The notes: generated by a model from the letters alone, not told the origin. A DNA stretch of 25,154 nt from Chara braunii (GCA_003427395.1 BFEA01000069.1:2293959-2319112), one strand, 5' to 3'; counted from the first letter of the stretch, positions 1-9,907 are shown. Program-made: numbers and translations.

Positions 1-310
1 TGGAATTCACGGAGAGCGGTATTTTTTTATTTTTTTTTTTGGCTGGGAGGGTATGTTTTTTTTTTTTATAGGAGGGTGGGGGACATCGAAGGGTAACTCC
101 CTATATTTTTTTCAATTTTGTTTTTCACAAATACTTTTTTTTTTAATTAAAAACGGAAAAAAAAAATCAATCAGCCAAAATAAGCATTTTCGTTTGCTAT
201 TTTGTAGGTCATTTCGATTTTGTTTTATTTTTTCAATGTCATCACGCTGTGGGGCTTGAGGAGAATTTACCTGGGGGAGCCCAAAAAAAAAAAAAAAAAA
301 ACATCACTCT
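1..310. other. AT-rich low-complexity DNA, no gene
   Basis: Dominated by T runs (about 27-40, 56-69, 133-144) and an A run (about 283-301). Short open frames here are translations of homopolymers (runs of F and K) and are not credible genes. Confidence 0.7.
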
Positions 311-412
311 TTAGTGGTCAGCCCGTTCACCGTGAACGACCGTTCACAAAGAAAACACCAAATGAACGTTCAAGTGACCGGTGCCGGTTACGTTCACGGG
401 TCCGGCACTGGT
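308..412. repeat. Cluster of CGTTCAC / GTGAACG inverted motifs
   Basis: The heptamer CGTTCAC or its complement GTGAACG occurs at least four times in about 100 bp, including the near-palindrome GTTCACCGTGAAC, with a related GAACGTTC palindrome between copies. No gene is adjacent. It could be a decayed foldback element or a cluster of binding sites; nothing in the sequence decides between them. Confidence 0.4.
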
Positions 413-734
413 ACCAGACATTTGCTTTTCATTTGACATTATGTAGCTTAGGCTGCATCGCATGGACTCCGCATGGAGCTTGCTTCGCATCCTAGATTTC
501 TCAGCTTTCTTTATTGCAAAGTTTCGCTGCTTTGCGGATAGCGTGTTTATGGCTCTTGCGATCCATTACAGGTCTTAGGATCGTGCAGCGGGCCTTCATC
601 TGCCCTGGCCTGCAGCCAGGGCGTATATGGCTATTTGCCAGTTCGGCCTGTTGGACCAGACCGTGGCCTGACCCCACAGGCCGTGCACTGTTTCAGTCCA
701 GTCCCGTCCTGCCCGGTACCACTGGCGGTACCAG

Positions 735-755
735 GCCAGTCCAGTCCAGTCCAGT
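735..755. repeat. (CCAGT)n pentanucleotide microsatellite
   Basis: Four consecutive CCAGT units, the last followed by a diverged CAAGT. It sits in a longer stretch of CCAGT-like words from about 691, with a GGTACC...GGTACC pair immediately before it. The remaining sequence between 412 and 1317 contains no gene I can support. Confidence 0.7.
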
Positions 756-1317
756 CAAGTCCGTCCGCTGGGGGTATACGTCAGCTGTTGTCTGTTTTTC
801 GTCATTCATCATTTTTGCACTTGTTGGAGTACGGGCGGTGTTAAGTCTGTGTCGGAGCTGCGCAGTCCCTTCCTGCTCCATCTCCACTTCCTCTTTCCTC
901 TACCCCTTCGTCTCCATCCTGTCGGACCGCCATCCCCGCGGGTCCGGCACACTGTAGTACCCCATGTGGAAGTCATTGGGCCGGTATTACCAAACGGCCG
1001 AGTTTCGGGCACCCAAAACCAAAAAGGTTTTGGCGTGGGCGCTTTGTACAGATTATCCCTAAATTTTTGGACCTGTTTACAGCCAAATTACTTGGTTTCA
1101 ATTTCGTTCAAAAAAAGGAAAAGTCCATTTTGACGAAATGGCAGTTAAAGTAAACCTGAAAGGATTTGATTAAACAAACGGAAATGAGGACGCACAGACA
1201 AATGGATGAAGGATAGAATAGACCTCTGTCTGTCAAATGATTCAAATCTTTGAAACCAGAAGCAAAATAAGAACAGCCTGGTAGTTTGGCAGATTGTAGC
1301 AGAGAGACTCAGAGAAA

Positions 1318-1719
1318 GGGCCTAGCCACACTACTCCCGACTTGGCCATTTTCGGGAGTGCAGCATGGTGCTTGCATCGCCACACCAGCTCCCCAGTTCA
1401 ACCTGTCAGATTGAATTCGGGAGCTGTCAGAATGTGGCTCCCAAGAGCACTCCCGAGCTCACCGCCTGCAAAGCTTTTTTTTCGAGAGACCTCCTTCGCT
1501 CCTCCGAGTTTCATCCCAGATTCAGGAGTGGAGCCGGAAGGGACAAAAGGCATCTGCCAGACCGCTTCACGCTGATCGTGTCCATATGTGGCAAATGCCA
1601 TTTTCAGACTTTGAGCGTGGCCGAGGGTGTAGTGTGGCGAAAGGCACTCCTGAGCGGGTTCTCACTTCCGGGAGCACTCCCGAAAATTTTCCCAAGTCGG
1701 GAGTGGTGTGGCGAGGCCC
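1318..1719. mobile_element. 402-bp foldback DNA element (GGGCC-end MITE, long form)
   Basis: Both ends begin GGGCCT(C/A)GCCACAC(T/C)ACTCCCGACTTGG when read inward. The terminal inverted repeats extend about 45 bp with few mismatches. The element is flanked by a 3-bp direct repeat, AAA on both sides. Inside are further copies of the word GGGAGTGC/GCACTCCC in both orientations, so the whole element can fold repeatedly. It has no transposase open frame. The end sequence is related to that of the 122-bp elements at 10889 and 18458. A 3-bp duplication with GGGCC ends would fit a PIF/Harbinger-type transposase, which is an inference. Confidence 0.8.
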
Positions 1720-1777
1720 AAAGAGACGAGTTGAATCACCTCGAATGTGAAAGAAAGTGGGAAGGATTTTTATTTTT

Positions 1778-1881
1778 TTTTTGTTTGTTTGTTTGTTTGT
1801 TCGTCTGTTGGTTTGTTTGTTTGTCTGTTAGTTTGTTTGTCTGTTTGTTTGTTTGTTTGTTTGTTTGTTTGTTTGTTTGTT
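1778..1881. repeat. (TTTG)n microsatellite
   Basis: About 100 bp of TTTG units with scattered C and A substitutions, preceded by a run of T. Read on the minus strand it is a (CAAA)n tract, which can be the tail of a retroposon, but no body or target duplication could be identified. Confidence 0.85.
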
Positions 1882-2375
1882 TTAGACAAGCACAGTCCAC
1901 AACATACAAAAAGAAAAAACAGGACGGTGAGGAGAAGTAGAGTGGAGTAAGGAAAGGGGCAGGGAAGGGCAGAACATAAGAGGGAAAGAGCTGACTAATG
2001 AAGGAGCACCCTTACGCCTGTGGACGTAGACACCCCTCAGGGGGGACTGGCATGCAGCACTTGCCCTTGGACCCAGGCCCCACTTAACAGGGATGTCATC
2101 CTGGCCAGGAAACACCCGACGGTGAAGTACCCAGACACACAGGATTGTAGCCCCGAGGGAAGCCAGGCAATGGCAGGCATGGGGCAGCACGCACTCTGTG
2201 TGTCACCCAATAGAGAAACCTTGCGAAATTACAGCCAAACCTCTGCCCTAAGTAAGGGATTTCACAAAGTGAAAACTCCACATAATTATCACAAAGATGT
2301 GCAGCAGCAGCCGGAGTAGCTACAGCAGCAGCACAGAAAAATCCCAACAAGGATGTCGGGATGAGGAAGCTGACG

Positions 2376-2377
<2 letters not shown>
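1882..2377. other. Intergenic stretch without a recognisable gene
   Basis: Mixed-composition sequence with several short overlapping open frames on both strands, none with a domain or a convincing coding pattern. A CAG-rich patch lies at about 2300-2335. Confidence 0.5.
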
Positions 2378-2438
<61 letters not shown>

Positions 2439-2439
2439 N

Positions 2440-2495
<56 letters not shown>
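2378..2495. repeat. (GA)n microsatellite, 118 bp, containing an N
   Basis: Uninterrupted GA dinucleotides except for a single N at 2439 that also shifts the dinucleotide phase. The N and phase change suggest a collapsed or uncertain repeat length in the assembly. Confidence 0.95.
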
Positions 2496-2496
<1 letters not shown>

Positions 2497-2500
2497 ACGT

Positions 2501-2524
2501 GCTAGAAAACAGGTCCAGCGTCCC
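2501..2524 (-). mobile_element. LINE 3'-tail hairpin, copy 4 (fragment)
   Basis: On the minus strand this reads GGGAC followed by arm GCTGGA, a 7-nt loop and arm TCTAGC. It matches the 24-nt hairpin of the three LINE tails at 12233, 16241 and 20362. The arm change creates a G-U pair, so the RNA stem is preserved. In place of the usual poly(A), the next sequence downstream is the GA/CT microsatellite. No LINE coding sequence is recognisable upstream, so this is a short fragment or a SINE that borrowed the tail. Confidence 0.6.
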
Positions 2525-2606
2525 ATGTACATAGATCAAAGTACAAACGCATAGTATCGGTTCACATACATCCCAAACCTCTTCTCCAACAAGAGGCAGC
2601 AGACCT

Positions 2607-2661
2607 CCTTTGGGCTAAGATCAAGTATAGTATCTGTTCTGATCAGTCCAATATCCGATGC
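2607..2661 (+). pseudogene. U2 snRNA pseudogene, 5' portion only
   Basis: The stretch starting near CTTTGGGCTAAGATCAAG matches the U2 snRNA 5' region: the sequence after stem-loop I, the branch-point recognition segment, and the following TATCTGTTCT(G)ATCAGT(CC)AATATC(C)GAT segment. The branch-point region reads GTATAGTA instead of the near-invariant GTGTAGTA, and the very 5' end is diverged. Similarity stops after about 55 bp and is followed by an A-rich stretch (AAAGAAAAAAACACAAAG). The Sm site and the 3' stem-loops are missing, so it is a 3'-truncated pseudogene, probably retroposed. Confidence 0.75.
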
Positions 2662-2746
2662 CAAAGAAAAAAACACAAAGAGGTCCAGCTTAATCACCGG
2701 ATATGCTGGTCAGTCAGTCTGAGTCAGATGAAGAGACCTCAATTCA

Positions 2747-3121
2747 TCATGCAAGCAAAGGAAAGCGCTTCCCGATCTCTTCTTCAGGATCGGCGGTGTC
2801 TGCTTGGCCGCTCGCGACAGGAGATAGCCTTGTTAGAGAGCTGTTCTCCTGTGCGCTTGTGCTCTCTACTCGTCTGGCTTGAGATGCATCGTGAGTGCTG
2901 CTTTCCGTACTAGGCACTCCTGAAGTGGAGTCTGATGTCTCTTGGACATGCTGGGCACTCGTAGATCAAGATCCCAATTGGGCCAATTCTCCTTTGTGCT
3001 GACTCTGCTGAGCACTTGTGTTTTCACCGTAAGGGTCACTTGAACCAGGATCTTGCCTCCCAGCATCACGTGCGTCCCCACTACTGGACGCCTGCTGCAT
3101 GGACCTGTCAATCCCATCCGT
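2747..3121 (-). pseudogene. Former C-terminal extension of the 1153-residue gene, behind two stops
   Basis: Directly after the TAG at 3124-3122 the same minus-strand frame stays open for 51 codons to a TGA at 2968-2966. It then continues to a third stop (TGA) at 2749-2747. The translation keeps the Gln/Ser/Thr/Glu-rich character of the annotated C-terminus. It contains the motif TSAQ three times, twice after the TAG and before or after the TGA (NTSAQQ, STSAQH, STSAQE), so the motif spans the second stop. This is best explained as coding sequence that acquired stop codons. Stop read-through or assembly errors are alternatives. Confidence 0.55.
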
Positions 3122-6100
3122 CTATAGAATGGGTCTGCCCGAAGGGGGTGCATCCGCCGCATCACCCTGGTTGGTATCTTCTGCGCTGCTCACGTTCTGC
3201 TTCCTGGCCAGCTCCATGCTGCGACTCTTGCGAGTTTGATCACTATCCTCAGGCAATAATTTCCCCCTCCCCCTCCCCTTCCCTTTTTGTCGCCTATTGT
3301 GAGAAAGCTGGCCGACAGTGTCATCTCCATCCTGGTCCCCGCTTCCTACCCCTGTGGCTCCAGCCCCTCCGATGGTCAGCGGGTGAGAAGGTGGCCTTGA
3401 AGTTGGCGTCCCCTGTTTTTGCCTTCCCGTACCCACTTGACGCCCCCTCGCCTGAGGATTTCGCCTGCCCGTGGGTTCGTCCTGAGGCCTGTTTCCTGTC
3501 TCTTGTTGCTTCCGGTTATCGTGCGCTTGGAGAACATTTAGACAAGCAGTCAACACTTCTCTCTCTTTCGGCTGGAGCGGCAATGGTGGACTGCTTCTCA
3601 CCTTACCCTGTATAAAAGGTTTAATGTCGTCAAGCAACCTAGTAATTTTGTTCTTGATCTCCTCGTTCCAATCTGGAAGTGCGAGAACTAAATGCAGCTG
3701 AGGAGCTGGGACCTGACGCAACCGAACCAGTCTATGGATAAGCAAGTCGATTTCCTCCACGCTGAGCTTCTCCCAGCGAGAATCAATGAGATGATCCAAC
3801 AAACGCAACGCGTTTCTCGCTCCAAGAAGGATATTCACGTTCCACTCCAGGTCCTCCATGATGTTGTCGCCGGAAACAATGGTTATAGCCTCCATAGGTC
3901 CACAAGGTGGATGCCAGGCTGGATGGCTGAGTGACTCTACGAAGAGCAGGAAGTGGGCTGAGATATGTTGACACAACCTCTGTGCGCAAGCTTGGCCCTT
4001 TTCGACCCTGGCAAAACAATGCCTCTGCGCTTGCGCCGCTCCATTAATCAAACTCTGACCTAGTGGCTTCAGATTGATGAGATTCATCAACATCTGCATT
4101 AGACTGAAAAGGAATGCCGAGACGTTCTGATTGAGTAAGTCTCTTGTCTCCCTATCGCCTCCGCTAGCCGTGGTGATGATGTCTTGCAACAGCCCTGCAG
4201 CAGGGGCTGAGTACCGAATGGAAACCTGCTCATCCCCGGTCCAACTCACGTCGGTGACATGCCTGAACAAATTCCTGAATACGCCCTTGGAAGCGCTAGA
4301 AGAGGAGCTAGCTGCAGCGACCTGAACCTCGGCGGAGGGCCCCCTACCTCCATCCCCCCTGCCTCCGTCCCCAGACAAAGGCGCCACCGGTGCGTCAGAG
4401 GTGTCTTGTTCGGTGTCTATTCGAATAGCGGCAATCCTTGGGAATAGAGGTTGGAGCATTAGAGTGAGGCATTCAAGCCCCCCAGGCGAGTCCACAATGA
4501 ACCTCCTGATTTCCGCTGGATTGTGAGAACTTCTTACCACATCTCTGAGCATCTCCACAGTTTCACACACCAGCCAATCGAGCTCCTTGGCACCCAGTGC
4601 TCTCCTCCAATAACTCAAGCACAACAACAGCACCTGGACCACGTTCTCGTCATTATCCCTTATGTCTTGAGAGATGGCCATCTTTGCTAGCTGCAGCTTG
4701 GAGAAAACGGGCACCGAAAATAATGGATCATCCTCATCGCAGCACCGGACAACCAGGCTTTTCAGTCCTTCTGGCAGATTTGCTGAGGCTTTGACAGAGC
4801 TGATGTTGATGAAAAGCTCAGGCAGCTCCACGTGCCGCATATCGAACCGGTGCCAATAGATCATCCTGGGGGAGAAGAGAGAGGAGAGAGTCCTGATGGA
4901 GTCAGCCACCACCTTGCGCGGGAAGTCCGACGGACGGCTCGCACAGTGCAGTAGGGTATTCAAAACGATGCCATCATCGGCACGAGTTAGTGCCCACCGT
5001 ACTGTCTCCAACCACTGGAACCAGCCGTCACAGCTGTATTGAAATGGAGTAAACTTCCCTTCCAGGAACCATCCGAGAGGACAAAAAGTGGTGAACGCAT
5101 TACTAAGCGTACGCATGTGCTTCGTAAGTTCGTCATCACCATTAACAATGCCGTTCCATTGTGCACGAGGTAGTAGTGCAACATGCTGTAAGTGTGCGGC
5201 AATGTCACTGGCTGCGTGCGCATACGAACAGATTGCGGATACGAGAGCTTCTTGCAGCCGCTGAGTGCGTTGCAGATTGCAATCGTCTTTCCCTTTTGGA
5301 ACGATCGTTCGCTGCATCAACTTACCCAAGTGCTTAAGCACTTGCCTTGTACAACAGCAGAAGTCTTCGTGCTCCAGCATTTCTACGATCTCCTGTGACT
5401 GGCCAGGTTGCCAGGTCAGGACCGACAGACCTGCAGCAAAGCCTGACAAGATGGAAGCTGCCAGGGGTAAGCCGTCTGAGTCCTCAGGGCAACATTTCAG
5501 CACCTGCAGCATCACAAGGTAGCCTCCAGCTAGTGCAAAGTCCCGCCCTGCGTCCACGTCATGCCTGCAACGACTAGTCTGAGGCAGATCCTGTAGATAG
5601 CTTGCGGTCTCATCGTGTAAGGTACTATCTTCACAATCAGACAGCCTCTGCTCTCTGGACAGATCAAGAAGAGATTCCAAGGCCATCGTCCGCTCCTTCC
5701 TGGCCCTCCCTCCTCGCAGCCTTGACGCCGCAGACCTATTCTCATCTGCCAGATCATGCACGTGATCTCCAACCTGGTTTACGAGTTCCTTCACGGAGTA
5801 GAACCAATAACCCTGAAGTCCGCACTGCTCCTTGTCAGCCTGAGCTTCGGCTGCAGTGAATCCCGAGTGCCGATGACAATGCACATACCAAGCCACCCCG
5901 GTCTCCATGGTCCTCTGTGCTCGCTCTACGCGCTCCATCAACGCCCCCGGGCCTGAGGGCGAGCTGCCGTCCCGCTCACGGCAGCTGGTGCTTCCCCAAC
6001 AGCCTATGTTGGAAAGTCGTTCCGATAGAAACCGCCAGAGGACGGAAAAGAAGATAATCAAGACGACAAAAACCGAGTGTGCGACAAGACAGGCAAACGT

Positions 6101-6583
6101 GAACATGATGCACTCTACTACGCGCCTGCAGCCCGCATCCTTTTTGTAATCGGGATTTCTCTTGAACTCGTCGATACGAAGGTACAAAAGAATTCCCAAA
6201 GACAGTTGAATAATCATAACAATGAAGCGGAAAACAGCGATGATAAAAAAATAACCCAGAGTTACACGGAACCGACCACCGAGGACTGTGTACGTTCCAA
6301 GATTGTATCTGTCCGATGTGCCCTGAGCTGTTGACACTTGGCAGCAGGACATACCATGGAAAAAGAAGCGATGAATGCGTCCTCGGAGATACTTGGAACT
6401 GCCTTCAAACAGCGACATAGCCACGCCTGTGCAGAAAATCCATGCTGTCATGAACTGTCCCAGCGCGCCAACTGCGATTGCCATCACAGAGAGGGGTAGG
6501 TAGCCCATAGCACTCTCAATCTTCTCCAAAACAACGTAAGCCTCCACCTGGCGTTTCACACAAGGAGCTGCTGCGTACACCAT
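3122..6583 (-). CDS. Intronless 1153-residue multi-pass membrane protein, unknown function
   Basis: The start is the first ATG after an in-frame TAA about 36 bases upstream. The N-terminal 190 residues hold three hydrophobic segments, roughly residues 28-58 (long enough for two passes), 108-135 and 156-185, separated by short basic loops. This predicts an integral membrane protein without a cleavable signal peptide. Residues from about 200 to 1030 are soluble, Leu- and Cys-rich and mainly helical in character, suggesting an alpha-solenoid (HEAT/ARM-like) body, although no single repeat motif is clear. A Gly/Asp/Arg-rich linker with a Ser run occurs near residues 755-785. The last 120 residues are disordered and rich in Arg, Gln, Gly and Pro. 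I do not recognise the family and assign no function. It is the only long intact frame in the window. A GA array lies about 135 bases upstream in the sense direction. The C-terminus appears truncated (see 2747-3121). Confidence 0.8.
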   Translation of the reverse strand: MVYAAAPCVKRQVEAYVVLEKIESAMGYLPLSVMAIAVGALGQFMTAWIFCTGVAMSLFEGSSKYLRGRIHRFFFHGMSCCQVSTAQGTSDRYNLGTYTVLGGRFRVTLGYFFIIAVFRFIVMIIQLSLGILLYLRIDEFKRNPDYKKDAGCRRVVECIMFTFACLVAHSVFVVLIIFFSVLWRFLSERLSNIGCWGSTSCRERDGSSPSGPGALMERVERAQRTMETGVAWYVHCHRHSGFTAAEAQADKEQCGLQGYWFYSVKELVNQVGDHVHDLADENRSAASRLRGGRARKERTMALESLLDLSREQRLSDCEDSTLHDETASYLQDLPQTSRCRHDVDAGRDFALAGGYLVMLQVLKCCPEDSDGLPLAASILSGFAAGLSVLTWQPGQSQEIVEMLEHEDFCCCTRQVLKHLGKLMQRTIVPKGKDDCNLQRTQRLQEALVSAICSYAHAASDIAAHLQHVALLPRAQWNGIVNGDDELTKHMRTLSNAFTTFCPLGWFLEGKFTPFQYSCDGWFQWLETVRWALTRADDGIVLNTLLHCASRPSDFPRKVVADSIRTLSSLFSPRMIYWHRFDMRHVELPELFINISSVKASANLPEGLKSLVVRCCDEDDPLFSVPVFSKLQLAKMAISQDIRDNDENVVQVLLLCLSYWRRALGAKELDWLVCETVEMLRDVVRSSHNPAEIRRFIVDSPGGLECLTLMLQPLFPRIAAIRIDTEQDTSDAPVAPLSGDGGRGDGGRGPSAEVQVAAASSSSSASKGVFRNLFRHVTDVSWTGDEQVSIRYSAPAAGLLQDIITTASGGDRETRDLLNQNVSAFLFSLMQMLMNLINLKPLGQSLINGAAQAQRHCFARVEKGQACAQRLCQHISAHFLLFVESLSHPAWHPPCGPMEAITIVSGDNIMEDLEWNVNILLGARNALRLLDHLIDSRWEKLSVEEIDLLIHRLVRLRQVPAPQLHLVLALPDWNEEIKNKITRLLDDIKPFIQGKVRSSPPLPLQPKEREVLTACLNVLQAHDNRKQQETGNRPQDEPTGRRNPQARGRQVGTGRQKQGTPTSRPPSHPLTIGGAGATGVGSGDQDGDDTVGQLSHNRRQKGKGRGRGKLLPEDSDQTRKSRSMELARKQNVSSAEDTNQGDAADAPPSGRPIL

Positions 6584-6606
6584 TCTGCCTTGTAAATTTG
6601 TACTCT

Positions 6607-6622
6607 TGTCCCTATATTATAT
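6607..6622 (-). promoter_or_regulatory. TATA-like element upstream of the 1153-residue gene
   Basis: The minus strand reads ACATATAATATAGG about 30-40 bases before the ATG at 6583. The position implies a very short 5' leader if it is the true TATA box. It is a plausible but weak call because the flanks are AT-rich. Confidence 0.3.
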
Positions 6623-6714
6623 GTATGGTATTTGGTCACTGAAAATCAGACGAAACAGTCTGTCACAGTCGTCTTCTCCCTCTCTGGAATAAATTTTGCT
6701 TCTGCTTCTGCTTC

Positions 6715-6716
<2 letters not shown>

Positions 6717-6804
<88 letters not shown>
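6717..6804. repeat. (CT)n microsatellite, 88 bp
   Basis: Pure CT dinucleotides. Relative to the 1153-residue gene this is a sense-strand GA tract in the promoter-proximal region, about 135-220 bases upstream of the ATG. Preceded by a short CTGCTT repeat. Confidence 0.95.
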
Positions 6805-6808
<4 letters not shown>

Positions 6809-7157
6809 CTCTTTGACGGTCAAGTCGTGTTCCGATCATAATCTCTCCTTTATTGCAAGCCCTTCAAGTGCAAGGAGAGATGCCATCACTGAGACAGAGC
6901 ACCAAAATAACACTTTTCGATTTAGGAGAGGTTCTAGACATGAAGACGATAAGATTCGAGTGAAATTACGGTCGCACGTGTGCATCATAAGCGAGTGACA
7001 CTATAGGACGTAGTTCGGCAAGGATGGATGTCTTCTGGAGCTCTTCAGCGAGCCCAATTCGTCGCCTTTCTCTCCCTACGAAGTTAGCACAAAGTTCACA
7101 AACTCAATCGTCCTCTATCCCAAGCTCAAACAGTAGTCTACAACTCCCTGTACTCAC

Positions 7158-7214
7158 GGGCACGTAACCCCCATCAGCATCTCTCATTTCCTTGAAATCC
7201 ACTTGAACAGCCAT
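7158..7214 (-). other. Possible small coding exon with a consensus splice donor
   Basis: On the minus strand an ATG at 7214 opens 19 codons (MAVQVDFKEMRDADGGYVP) ending exactly at GTGAGTAC, a good 5' splice site. The peptide is not low-complexity. It could be an upstream exon of the gene at 6583-3122, whose frame would then start earlier than annotated, or chance. No matching acceptor is certain. Confidence 0.2.
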
Positions 7215-7588
7215 GAGCGCAAGCTCTCCCCGCATTTCGCAACCACCAATTAACACAAGGACAGCGCGCACAGGCCTACACCGCCAATCCTTCCAGTCTC
7301 GCTGTATTACCATCGCACATTCATCACAAATGACGGTTTATGCACACAAAACGTGCATTCAGCACTCCTTGCCTATCGTCTTCACACTTAACCTTTCATT
7401 CTCTCGGAATCTCTCCCTTTCCGACGGAATCCGACCCGATTGTACCAAGAGATTTGCACTAAGCCTTGCGACTGCTGACAGACGTCACAGAATGGACAAC
7501 AACGAATGCCGCCTGTGCGCTCTGCTCACAGCTTACCTGAGATATGTTGAACTTGAACGCTTCCTAACTTCCCACGCTTCTACGTCTG

Positions 7589-7590
<2 letters not shown>

Positions 7591-7663
<73 letters not shown>
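7591..7663. repeat. (CT)n microsatellite, about 73 bp
   Basis: Pure TC dinucleotides, ending in TCTGTGTCTCTCTGTGG. Confidence 0.95.
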
Positions 7664-7667
<4 letters not shown>

Positions 7668-7739
7668 CTCTCTGTGGCCCGCTCGCTCGCGTGCTGCCTA
7701 AGATGTGTTCACCTGTTAACGCTTCATGGGTCATCACTG

Positions 7740-7802
7740 AACCAGGAATCGAACCCGTAATCTTGCAGAGATACTAGGGTTCCACTTCACTAACTGCCAG
7801 AT
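7740..7802 (-). other. tRNA-like fragment with Pol III A- and B-box-like words
   Basis: The minus strand contains GGGTTCGATTCC, an exact match to the B-box/T-arm consensus, and about 45 bases upstream TGGCAGTTAGTGAAGTGG, which resembles an A box. The T-arm closes only partly and no 7-bp acceptor stem can be formed, so it is not a functional tRNA. A decayed tRNA gene or the head of a tRNA-derived SINE are the likely origins. Confidence 0.35.
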
Positions 7803-8544
7803 TCTCCGGGGTATACTCCGCTTGCATTTTCATCACTCACCAGGAAGGAGTGCTGATGATGATGTGTTCGTATTCCCTTTGTTCCCTTCATTTTATTCAA
7901 AATGCTTTTTCAAATGCATTTTTTATTTTCCGAATAGGGCTTTTTTAAAAAAATGACCTCATCGATTCCGGGGGCTGCGGCGGGGCGGACGGGAACGACC
8001 AGAAACGCAGGCTAGGAGACATCACCAATCATGGCCTAATTGCTGTGTACGTTCCAGCCGAAAACCTATAGTATTGGGCTTATCGGCGTTATCGCAACAC
8101 CCTCTCAGAGGCTGTCACGATCCTTCGTCTGTCCCAGAAGAAGTGACAGGAAAACAGGAGGACTTTGAAGTAGAACAAAAACAACTGAAAACAAGAGGTA
8201 AAACTAAGACTGCATCAAATGAAACGGAATGATCGCTGAAAAGGGATAGATCAATATCTATACTCGTCTGAACGGTCATGGGTGGGTTTGCCGGCTCGCC
8301 CTTCAAAAGATAAAGAGACACAGAACGGTTCTACACCGGCAATATGAACTAACGGCGGGAATTGGCCATGGTGATTAACGGCGACAACCAGGCGCAAACG
8401 AGCAGCAAACGCGTCCGATTTCAAAAGCAGAATGAATGTACCAGCGACTTACGTTGAAATCCGGAAGATAGAGAAAAGATCAGGATCGCCCCTACTCCAG
8501 GACGACATACACCCAAATATGTATAGAGGGGGCAAAAAGAACAG

Positions 8545-8545
<1 letters not shown>
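7803..8545. other. Non-coding stretch
   Basis: No open frame with a recognisable domain and no clear repeat structure on either strand. Confidence 0.4.
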
Positions 8546-8618
<73 letters not shown>

Positions 8619-8637
8619 NGAGAGAGAGAGAGAGAGG
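8546..8637. repeat. (GA)n microsatellite containing an N
   Basis: GA dinucleotides with an N at 8619 and a phase break next to it, as in the array at 2378. The length is likely unreliable in the assembly. Confidence 0.95.
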
Positions 8638-8788
8638 CAGCAGGGAGGGGCGTGAGGTAGAACTAAGGACGAGCGAAGATGGCGTACTCCGTATCGCCGA
8701 TGTGGATGAGCGGAAAGGCAAGCAGAGGCGGAGATAATAGAATCGAGAAACTCAGCCAGCCGCTGGAAACAGAGACGCTGTTCGCGTG

Positions 8789-8876
8789 GAGCGAGCGAGC
8801 GAGCGAGGGAGAGAGAGAGACAGACCGACCGACAGACAGACAGACAGACACAGAGTGAGACAGAGAGAGACAGAGA
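8789..8876. repeat. Compound microsatellite (GAGC)n (GA)n (GACA)n
   Basis: About five GAGC units pass into GA units, then GACC/GACA units, then mixed GAGA/CAGA. Graded compound arrays of this type arise by point mutation within one slipped repeat. Confidence 0.9.
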
Positions 8877-9348
8877 GTTCCCAGAACCGTGTCATCCCTC
8901 CACAGGTACGGGCAGCGACTACTTCCCCCTTTACTTCGTGCGGCAATCGTTATCCACCTTCTCAATGCTCCCTGGTCAGCTCTGTCGCTCCGCACCTTTC
9001 GACTTTCTCTCAATGGTCCGGTCTGTCCTGCGAAATCTTGAAACGAGATCTCGCCGTCGAAAATGATGCACGACATGCCCACAAAGTTCGACTCTGACGC
9101 AATGGAATTGTAGGCGACGGAGAGTCGACGATGTACTCTGTTCTCCCCTTCACGCAAAGCTTTCTTCCACTTCTTTCGACCTTTCCACTGAGGCACTTAT
9201 TCCTGGCCACACTCGTCGCCCACCAATGTGCATTCGACGTCCGCGATCCCGCACACCAAAATTGTCAAACACCCCCCCGCGGTCTCATTACTATCGACCC
9301 GTGAGACTCACTAGTCCGGAGACAAGATGCTCGATTCCTAGGGCAAAC

Positions 9349-9350
<2 letters not shown>

Positions 9351-9416
<66 letters not shown>
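9351..9416. repeat. (GA)n microsatellite, 66 bp
   Basis: Uninterrupted GA dinucleotides. The flanking sequence from 8880 to 9900 contains only short open frames without recognisable domains. Confidence 0.95.
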
Positions 9417-9419
<3 letters not shown>

Positions 9420-9907
9420 AGGAAGGTATAGAAATCCAGTCGCAAGGGGTAATCAGACGCTCACACGGTGCGCCGTTGAGGACAAGAACGTCAGACTCAC
9501 CGGCGAAATCTTTTCCTCTATTTTGGGCCGAGGAGGACAACTCGATGTCTACTTATAAACAACGTCGGTGTCAACTTCATACAGTCAAACAAGACGTAAT
9601 TTCCTCTGTGTCCTTTCTATTCGTCACGTTTACCCTTCAATCCCCATACTCAACGCCATTCTGAGAACGACTTCGTCTTGGCAGAGACTCGAGAGTGTAT
9701 TCCATCGTCCGAGGACGCAAATCATTCCGTCCTTCAAGAATCAGAGAACGTTTCTTTCATGCATACTTACTTAAGCTTGCATGATGATCAACAGATTCGA
9801 CAAGAAGAATCTTCAGAACGACGCGAAGCTTTTAGCTATGTCGAGACATCACCGACCTGCTGAACCTAAAGACACTTCTGAGTCTCGCCCGCCGTCCAGC
9901 CGTCGCA

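Noticed and set aside
1778-1881. Possible CRISPR or minisatellite array
   Set aside because: The unit is a 4-bp TTTG microsatellite with no spacers, in a eukaryotic context.
2096-2554. Open frames rich in Leu-Ser or Glu-Arg across the GA array
   Set aside because: Pure translation of the dinucleotide repeat, the same as at 6617-6998, 7213-7701, 8432-8737 and 9226-9558.
3016-6334. Many plus-strand open frames of 60-200 codons opposite the large minus-strand gene
   Set aside because: They are antisense shadows of the 1153-residue frame with no domains of their own.
7740-7802. Functional tRNA gene on the minus strand
   Set aside because: Only the B-box word is perfect. No acceptor stem forms and the anticodon arm cannot be placed with T at position 33.
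8786-9097. Arg/Asp-rich frame over the compound GAGC/GA/GACA array
   Set aside because: Its composition is explained by the microsatellite, and the remainder has no recognisable domain.
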